From NCBI GenBank assembly GCA_947179485.1, contig OX359245.1:73457067-73521066 (forward strand): DNA of 64,000 nt, in the 5' to 3' direction. Under the pieces are notes generated by a model, which searched no databases, had not been told where the DNA came from, and saw only the letters and a list, made by a program, of their open reading frames with translations. Below, in pieces: positions 56,580 to 64,000 of the stretch. The position numbers and the translations under genes are program-made. Each line of letters begins with the position of its first letter. The stretch's first letter is position 1. The stretch is from Allacma fusca (lineage: Eukaryota; Arthropoda; Collembola; Symphypleona; Sminthuridae).

Positions 56580-57574
56580 CGGGAAGCCTGGAGTTAGAGA
56601 GGAAAACTTGGGAATTCCTCAGTGACCTTGGACCCGATCTGGGGCGCGGTAATTGAGACCAAGCTGAGACAGTAACCATTTTCTATTTTTATTTAACATG
56701 ATGTAATTACAGCCTCATTCGGTCATATTGAACAAGTGCCGGCCATTACCACAGTTTATGTTAGTTCAGAGAGTTAGTTTACGTACAAAACTATTATAAA
56801 TAAATTGAATAGTTGTTAGTTACTCATAACGCAAATTTTAATTTTAAGGGGCCACAAAATATATTCAATAATCAAATGAGTAATATGAGTTAGGGTAACT
56901 AGTTTAAAAAAGTAATTTTAAGCTACCAAGTGTTTCCTTTCCACTAATTATTCCCCTTAAAAATACCTACCTGTAATTCTTCTCTCTATTTCTTCAAGTC
57001 AGAAAATTTTGAGCTGATTACGCAGGGGCCCGTCGTTTCGCGTTTGGATTTACATCTGGTTGGGGTCAGGAGATCGTCAGTGAGAATTAATGAAACAATA
57101 ATCCACGGAGCCATGACCTGAAAAATATAAATACACTATTAGTACCTGAGTCAAACAATTCATGAGAATTTTAATTTTTTTACATAATCATGGCAATGGC
57201 CAAGAAAGGAAAAAACATTTACAGAGTTTTCAAATTTGTTTGGAAGATAGGGACAATTTTTATTGAGATATTTAAATCTAATAAATCCACCAAGTCAAAA
57301 CTAACCTGCAAGTAAGAGTATTTGGGAGTAAGATTTTATGAGGAAAGGAGAGCCTGAACCAACCACGGTGTAATTTCCGAAAAAACAAAGTTATGCTCTG
57401 TTGTGATAGGTTCCCTTGAATTTCAAAGCGCCTCGATTCTTTTCTAATTCTTTTTGAAAAAAACATGGAAAAAGGTAATAAATTATTTTTAATTTTTAAA
57501 TTCCATTAATATACTGTACTGTTTAATCTAAGTACTTACCAAACCTGTTGTTGGTTATTTCTTTTTCCAATTAT
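56580..57574. other. Intergenic, nothing firm
   Basis: A short open piece after 56579 (GSLELERKTWEFLSDLGPDL) may extend the remnant above in another frame. Otherwise the stretch is AT-rich and noncoding. Confidence 0.3.
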
Positions 57575-57702
57575 TCCCTGGGCATTAGGCGGGAAGAATT
57601 TACTGCTCAAAAACGAATAAGCCGAAGACCTACGAGGCGGAAAAGGCAACAGCAGTCCAACCTGGGCCCAGAAGATACCCGGAGATTGAGGGAGAGATAA
57701 TA
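57575..57702 (+). pseudogene. Basic reading-frame remnant
   Basis: The frame reads RREEFTAQKRISRRPTRRKR and QQQSNLGPEDTRRLRER, then TAA. It recalls the basic RRTQQQ tails at the ends of the two Pol proteins in this window, but is too short to call. Confidence 0.25.
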
Positions 57703-58019
57703 ATATATACTATAAACTATGTATAATACAAACTATTCTGCGTATAATTTATGTATTTTGGGAGGAGTTGTCACTAGGGTCGCAGATAAAATTTTGTTTA
57801 TATTTTGATTTAGTGAATTTGTTCCGCAAATAAGAATATCAATTTATAGTGAATTATATACATGCAGTAAAAGGTAATGGACCTGGCAATTTATTAAGCA
57901 AAAACTACGGGAAATTAATTAATGGAATAATCCATTATATGGAAATGCACGAATGAGTGGTGATTCCACACCAGGGTGGGGATCATTTGTTTTCATTAAT
58001 GGGGGTGTTCTTTCTCAGT

Positions 58020-58234
58020 AATGGGATCAAGGCTACGCCTTCGGAGAACGGTTGTGGTCAAGTTTGGAATTAACGGGAGATCTCTTGTACATTTTAGATA
58101 TGGCCGAGATCAGGCTCTTTGAACCAGGAGGTACACCACCAGTTCTTGGATTCCAAAATCAACTGACTGACCCTGAGAATGCCCAAACTCAAGCCCTGGT
58201 TACACCGGAGAAGGCTGTGAATACTTTTAGATAA
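58020..58234 (+). other. Open frame with protein-like composition, unidentified
   Basis: It reads GYAFGERLWSSLELTGDLLY, ILDMAEIRLFEPGGTPPVLG and FQNQLTDPENAQTQALVTPE to a TAA. Balanced composition suggests former coding sequence. I recognise no family, and no start codon or splice site clearly defines it. Confidence 0.25.
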
Positions 58235-58909
58235 TGCCTTGTAGTGTGTGCTTTTTTTTCAGAGAATATGGATTCCGATGGCAATAATAATTCGGTATTA
58301 TGTTTTTTAAATTGAATATTATTATTTGTTTGCTGTTGGTTAAGACCCGGGTGTTTGGGGCATTTTGGAATGTTTTTTCCCTGAGTTGTACATTTTTAAA
58401 AATCCAAAATTGTGTAATTTTCTTATGTTCTTGTTGCAAATATAAATTATATCCCTCATAATATTAAAACCCCGCTGCATCCAACTTCGAACGAGGACGC
58501 TCGAAAAAGTGAGGGGGGGATAATGAGAGGAATATAAATGTATATTTATGTTTTTTGTACTAATTGTAAGAGTGGGGCAGGAGGTCCTGGTGCGCAAGTG
58601 TGCGACTGATTGTAGAGTAGGAAACTTAAAGCAAAGAATAAATTAAGGAGAACCCTGCCAACCGTCAAACCGTGAGGACGTGTCTCTATTTATTGGCACA
58701 AGCCACCATGGTTTAAGTTAGGAATTAAGGATAGTTTTTAATATAGTTTTTAGGATAGAGTTTTAAGAGCCGGGGTGCTCACAGCATGAAGGGGTCTGTT
58801 GCGGATGAGTACAGAGAGTCAGATTGGGAAAATATAGTTTTATAAGCAAAACGGAGAACGCTGCAGAAAAGGAGGAAATTCGGATCTTGCAGTTTCTTGT
58901 CCTGCCACA
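58235..58909. other. Noncoding, nothing recognised
   Basis: An AATAAA lies near 58639 and a CCGTCAAACCGTGAGGACG stretch follows it, reminiscent of an LTR end. No partner was found. Confidence 0.3.
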
Positions 58910-61312
58910 ACAAAAATTGACACAATCAGACAATGGTAGACTCAAATGAAGCACCGAATTGGAATTTAAATCAAAAATAACTGTGCGAAATGTTTTCAAA
59001 AATTCCTGACCGTCTACGCAAAAATAACACGATCCGTATTTGCTACTTTTGAGAATAATTTTAAGGTTTGATCCAGAAATTAAGTTTCCCCAGCGTTGCC
59101 CAAATTCATCTCACAGATCTCTTGAAATACTCCCCAGAAAGCCTATAAAATTTGTTACAATTTTGCGTCAAAGGATGTTAAAACAAAACAATTTTAAATA
59201 ACTAACTGCTGAATTCAAAATCCGTAAAATATTTGCTTCATGCATGTGACGCTCATGACCGTAAGTATTAAACCATGCCAATAAAACTAGTTATAGAAAA
59301 TCTGAAAGCATAAATATTTCTTGCAAACTCTAGGAATCAAAGAATTAAATAATCAACCCAGTTCAGTCGTCCAATATTTTTAAGTCTAAGGTCAAGAAAC
59401 CAGCTGTAACCAATATGAGCAAATTTGAGGTCAAGAAACCAGCTTAGTGGTTAGCATGTGAACCTTGGAACCACGTCTCACGAATGCAAGCCAAAAATGT
59501 TTCTAGTATATATTGCTTCATTCATTGACACTCGCAAAATTAAATTTCTTATAGGATTTAACATTGGAAAATTTAAGTTGGAAATTAAACCCTTTTTCTC
59601 ACGAATTATAATTTAAAACTTTCGGCGCGATTTCCCGCTCGAAGTAGGGTGAGATATCTCAAACATCTCTCCGCATTACTCCAGGTACCTAAGTTTATGC
59701 AAAGTTTCATTCCGATTCTGAGTGGACATGGGACAAGGGTTACTTGTAATTATTCTGGCATTTTGAATATATATTCTGTAATGCAAGAAGTTAGAAATAT
59801 TCCAGCGGAAAGAAGTGCTAACAACCAATGGGAGTGGACACTTTAGGTAAAGAAGTTAACGTAAACACATCTGAGTATATCCAAGTGTATTACATTATAT
59901 TATACTTATGTAGGAAAGAAATTAATTGAAATAATTCATTGCAAAATTAGTTTTAACCAAGCAAAAGGACCCGGATATGGGGACGGGAAACTACCGGGGC
60001 GATCAATTGGACGAATTTGAAGACTATAAGGTCCTTCCCAATCAAATATGTGGAAAAGAACCCACATCAATAATACTTTTAGCAAATGTTTACCAAAAAT
60101 TATTCAAAGAACATTTTTATCAGAGTTGCCTCTTTTTAGGGAAACAAATCCGTGATGATATTTCTACATCTATGTGTGGTAAAGTATTCTCCTTTGATTC
60201 AAAGTTATCGGTAGAAATTTGCAGGGAGATCCAAATCTAATTTTCCATTTCTTTTCTTTCCGTCTTAAAATTTTGATTGATTATGGATTTGCAAGTTGGC
60301 GTAAAAATTGTATTCTTACAAATAAATTAAAGTTTAAATTTTACTGTATTTTTTGCAATTTTATGTTACATTTAGAATTTTGCAAAACCTGTTTGTATAA
60401 AACTGCTGTTTTTTTTAAACTGTCACTGTGTTAAAGCATTGTTTCCTAATTTTACAAATGAAACTTGAGAATTGATAAAATTCTCAAAATTTTTTCTTCT
60501 CAGTGTTTTTGACAAAAAAATAAAAATGGAAACAAATAATTCCTCCCTCGTTGTACCTTGTCAGGAGTACTGGGGATTTTGAAAATATCTCCGAAACATG
60601 ATAAGCACTGTAGGCAGTAGTAATTGTACAGGAGTATTTTTCCAGTTTTAGTAAATAAATAGCAGAAAATAAAATAAATGTATGAAAATACACTCCCAAT
60701 AAATAAAATGTATACCTTTAGCTCTTCCTCATTACAAATACGACGAACCTGCTTAATCTATACAGTGGATGTGAGAGTGACTAAGCTATGGACATTTTTA
60801 ACCTTTTCCTATACAACTTTCCCCTGTAAAAGTTTACACCCACAATGTATATGTTTCATGAAAAAAAAATACGACGTTTATTAGTGCTTCACAGTGCCCA
60901 ATAACCCTTAAGGAAACATTATGGTATTTCCATTTGAATTATTTATAAATAATTGGTGTCAAATATTTCTCGGGTTGTTCCAGCGCGTGCTCTAGTGCAG
61001 GAAATAGGACTATCAATGGCTTACCAAAATATTGTATGCAATGAGGGTCAAATTCCCGGGAAATCATTTCTCAAAGGTGGATTTAAAAACTAGAACAAAT
61101 TAAAATTTTTGTTGATCATCTATTAAAATTTTAAAATGTAAACTTTTTGAAACACAAAATTGTTAAAACGTATTAATACCGTTACATTTTATTGGGTCTT
61201 GCATAAAAATTATACAACAGGGAAATCGTCCCTAGAATTTTATCAGCCTGGAAAGAATCAGTTACTGTAATGAACTTCTCATAGTACAATAATAAAGTTC
61301 CCACTTTAAAAT
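58910..61312 (+). repeat. Segmental duplicate 2: repeat module plus DPP last-exon fragment and 3' flank
   Basis: 58910-59800 is similar to 61920-62460. From 59959 (AAGCAAAAGGACCCGGATAT) it matches the DPP gene from 23365 through about 24775. In this copy the DPP stop TAA has become TAT (GACTATAAG), so the frame reads on. Only the last ~70 coding bases are present, without the upstream intron. Similarity extends past the gene's likely poly(A) sites. Confidence 0.85.
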
Positions 61313-61369
61313 AATTAATTCCAAGCTAACATATACTTTATAGCAGTCACATACATTTCAAGGAATGAA

Positions 61370-61760
61370 AACTGTCGGCAGCAATGCCCGGCAAGTTCAA
61401 ATCCATTCACCATCAGAGAGCCTAGTCATCCAAAGAATATCAAGTTAAAGACAACCGCGATATTAGAATTTTCGAAAGATAGATCTTGAAAATCTTTAGC
61501 ATTGACATCCTTCATCAATGCATCTTGCGCAGTCCTAGTACCAAGTTCGTTACTAATTCGGGCCCATTTATCCCATAACCCAGTAATTCCGGAGAAGATT
61601 AAACGCTGCAATAGTTCCAGTGGTACATTTTTGAAAGCGCTACTCGGAATATTATAAAACGTTACGTCCATTTGCTTAACCAGGAACCTCGGACGAGCCA
61701 GTTGTGATGAAAACGTTTTCCTCCATTAACCTGGTAAAGCTTCATCATTGCCTTCCAGTA
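61370..61760 (-). pseudogene. Ionotropic-receptor-like C-terminal fragment
   Basis: On the minus strand FLVKQMDVTFYNIPSSAFKN is followed by LLQRLIFSGITGLWDKW, the C-terminal 'RxIxSGIxxxW' helix of ionotropic receptors, and by LSFENSNIAVVFNLIFFG, resembling the last membrane helix. A TGA at 61426-61428 stands where the frame otherwise continues LGSLMVNGFEL, probably a mutated Trp codon. Another in-frame stop precedes the fragment near 61738. No ligand-binding or pore segment is nearby. This is family inference from motifs only. Confidence 0.5.
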
Positions 61761-61919
61761 CTACACAAATTCTTATTCAGAAACAACAAGGTCCGTCTCA
61801 GGCCTTGAAAGGTGCTCTGTTTGAAATTTATGACTTAGCTCAGATACGCAAACGTATTGAATTCTATCTGGCATATCATCCAAGTAGTCGAAATTTGAGT
61901 TTTTGTTTTGTTTTTGTCA

Positions 61920-63366
61920 AACATTTTTGGCACAATTAGACAATAGTAGACTCAAAGGAAGCACCGAATTCGAATTTAAATAAAAAATAACTGTGCGAAA
62001 CGTTTTCAAAAATTCCTGACCGTCCATGCAAAATTAACAAGATCAGTATTTGCTACTTTTGAGAATCATTTTAACATTTTCATCACAGATCTCTTGAAAT
62101 ACCCCCAGAAAACCTATATCAGTAAAATGTGTTACAAACTTACGTCAAAAGATGTTAGAGCAAAATGTTTTTAAATAACTAACTGATGAATTCAAAATGA
62201 GTAAAAAATTCACTTCATGCAATTTACCTACCCCTAGAATCACTTAAGATGAATACATGCCATAAATGTGTCATTCATCGAATATAGAATCGACTTTCGA
62301 AAATGACAATTTCGTTGGGGATTTCTCGTTGGAAAATTTAAGTTGGAAAGGGGAGACCCCTTATTAACGAGTTAGAATTTAAAAATTCTTCGCGATTTCC
62401 TGCGCAAACCCGAGCTAAATGGTCGAACTTTTGTTCTTGCTGAGACATGCGCCAGGTCCCAGCAAAAAAAACTTATGTTTATGCTGCAAAATGATCGTCG
62501 AAATTATATCAAAATTATTAAATATTTAATGCTTTGTGATACTTACTGAGTTTTTAAATAAGTACATTTGTTCAAATTCACATGTTTTTGCATACTGATG
62601 AATGTTTTGGATTGAAAATTTGTTGAAACCAAAAAACCTGGTTGTTTAGTTTTTTTTTGAAAAAAACCAAAAAAAAACAACCCTGGTTGTAACCAAGCAA
62701 AAACCCCCGGATGTGTGGACGGGACTCAATCGGGGCGGTCAATTGGACGACTTGGATGACTAAGAGGTCCTTCCCAATCAAATATGGGGAAACAATCCGC
62801 ATCAATAATCCTTTTAGAAAATGTTTACCAACAAGTATTCCAAGAACCTGTTAAGCAGAGTTGACTCTTTTTAGGGAAACCAAAATTCCGTGATGATATT
62901 TCTAAATATATATAAGTGGTAAAGCATTATCCTGTGATTCAACCTTATTCGTAGAAATTTTAGAGATCCAAATCAAATTTTCCACTATAATTCTTTCCGT
63001 CTTCAAATATTGATTGATTTAGGACTTGCAAATTGCCGTAAAATTTTTTGTTACAAATAATGATTGTCTAAGTTTACATTTTTATGTAAATATTGTTTAT
63101 AATTTTATGTTACAATTAGAATGTTTGTAAAAACTGTTTTTATAAACTACTGTTTTTTTTAAATTGTAACTGTGTTAACGCAATTGGGTTTTCCCTAATT
63201 CACTAATGAAAGTTGAGGGTTGATAAAATTCGCAACATTTTCCTTCCCAGTGTTTTTGCCAAATTAGTAAAAAAAGCTAAAAATAAATCCTCCCTCGTTG
63301 TACCTTCTCAGGGGCACTGGGGATTTTGGAAATATCTTCAAAATATAATGAGCATTACAGACAGTA
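61920..63366 (+). repeat. Segmental duplicate 3: repeat module plus DPP last-exon fragment and 3' flank
   Basis: 61920-62460 matches duplicate 2 (58910-59640). From 62695 it matches the DPP 3' end from 23365; its stop TAA is retained but CCCCCGGATGTG changes several codons. Similarity ends sharply at about 63366, where different DNA begins. Just before the DPP part is a short stretch ending AAACAACCCTG (62685), like the right end of the hAT element at 29237-30361. Confidence 0.82.
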
Positions 63367-64000
63367 CCCAGTAAACCACGATAGGTTGGACTAACGTTAA
63401 ACCCTGACGTTGGAATGTTTCCATCGAAATTTAATGTTGTATAAATGCAGGACCACTAACGCTACGGTTTTAATGCTTTATTAGCATTAACCTTCCGTTT
63501 TCGAGAATCGCTTGAAAATTCACTTGCCAATAACGTTGACGAAACGTCAAAAAATAATATTGCATAACCATTCATGCAGAAACGCTGGATTAATGCTTGT
63601 TTAGCGGTAGTATTAGCGGACATGCGTTTTAACAAGGATGCGTCAACCTGTTTGAGAGGGAATAATCCTGTTTGACCGTTGCTGCATCCAATAAGTAGTA
63701 TAAGCACACCACAAGCTCGCTAGTGTTTGTACAGCAATCAAAATTAATTTGCTGGAGTTAACAACAAACTAATTAAATTAATTAACTTTTGTTCGGAGAA
63801 ACAACATTTGTTGTGCTCTTTTCGTCTGCATTAAAAGGTAAGTGTGTTAACTGAAATAATTATTAACTTTGTTCCTATCATGCATTTTATACTTACAATT
63901 AGCTTATAGTGAAAATTATTTATTGAATTTGTGGATTGTTTATTTTAGCTAATTAATGAAAATCATATATCATGCTTTGTAAATAGGGTTCTTTGAATAA
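63367..64000. other. Unidentified sequence to the window edge, possible transposon start
   Basis: It begins CCCAGTAAACCACGATAGG directly at the break in the third DPP-flank copy. The 81-codon minus frame at 63462-63707 has no recognised domain. The right end is not in the window. Confidence 0.3.

Overview
The window is eukaryotic: short exons with GT-AG introns, AATAAA signals, AT-rich intergenic DNA, LTR and DNA transposons, and no operons. Expanded three-exon seven-transmembrane gustatory-receptor-like genes beside ionotropic-receptor-like fragments suggest an arthropod, possibly a springtail (Collembola). That placement is inferred from gene families only.

Layout. 1-1997: the 3' part of a Ty3/gypsy-type pol, cut by the window edge. 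3984-23433 (+): eleven 3'-terminal exons of a dipeptidyl peptidase IV family gene (DPP4/DPP6/DPP10 fold). All exon joins are in frame, and the Ser-Asp-His triad and the Glu-Glu substrate motif are present; the N-terminal exons are missing. Its introns are filled with minisatellites, several built on GGTCA-like words. 25208-35640 and 50460-55160 (-): a tandemly duplicated chemoreceptor family with two intact genes (33239-34543 and 53251-54557), one frameshifted copy (25208-26523) and two 3' fragments. A conserved block lies about 400-600 bp upstream of each start. Among them are two non-autonomous hAT-type transposons with perfect 8-bp target duplications (27952-28734 and 29237-30361), the first inside a decayed small reading frame, and ionotropic-receptor-like debris.

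39884-49576 (-): a full-length young LTR retrotransposon with identical 534-bp LTRs, gag, pol in the -1 frame behind a UUUAAAC slippery site with a downstream GC-rich hairpin, and a 1.26-kb region between pol and the 3' LTR. That region holds a plausible three-exon Cys-rich gene on the opposite strand, ending in AATAAA just short of the pol stop. This antisense accessory gene is the most unusual item in the window.

55300-64000: decayed and duplicated DNA. It includes two extra copies of the last DPP exon fragment with its 3' flank (from 59959 and from 62695), each preceded by a shared repeat module, an inverted copy of part of that module at 55385-55570, Ser/Arg-rich reading-frame remnants, and the C-terminal piece of an ionotropic-receptor-like pseudogene.

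The DPP gene and the chemoreceptors are separate host loci. The transposons and segmental duplications explain most of the remaining structure. No tRNA, rRNA or CRISPR array was recognised.
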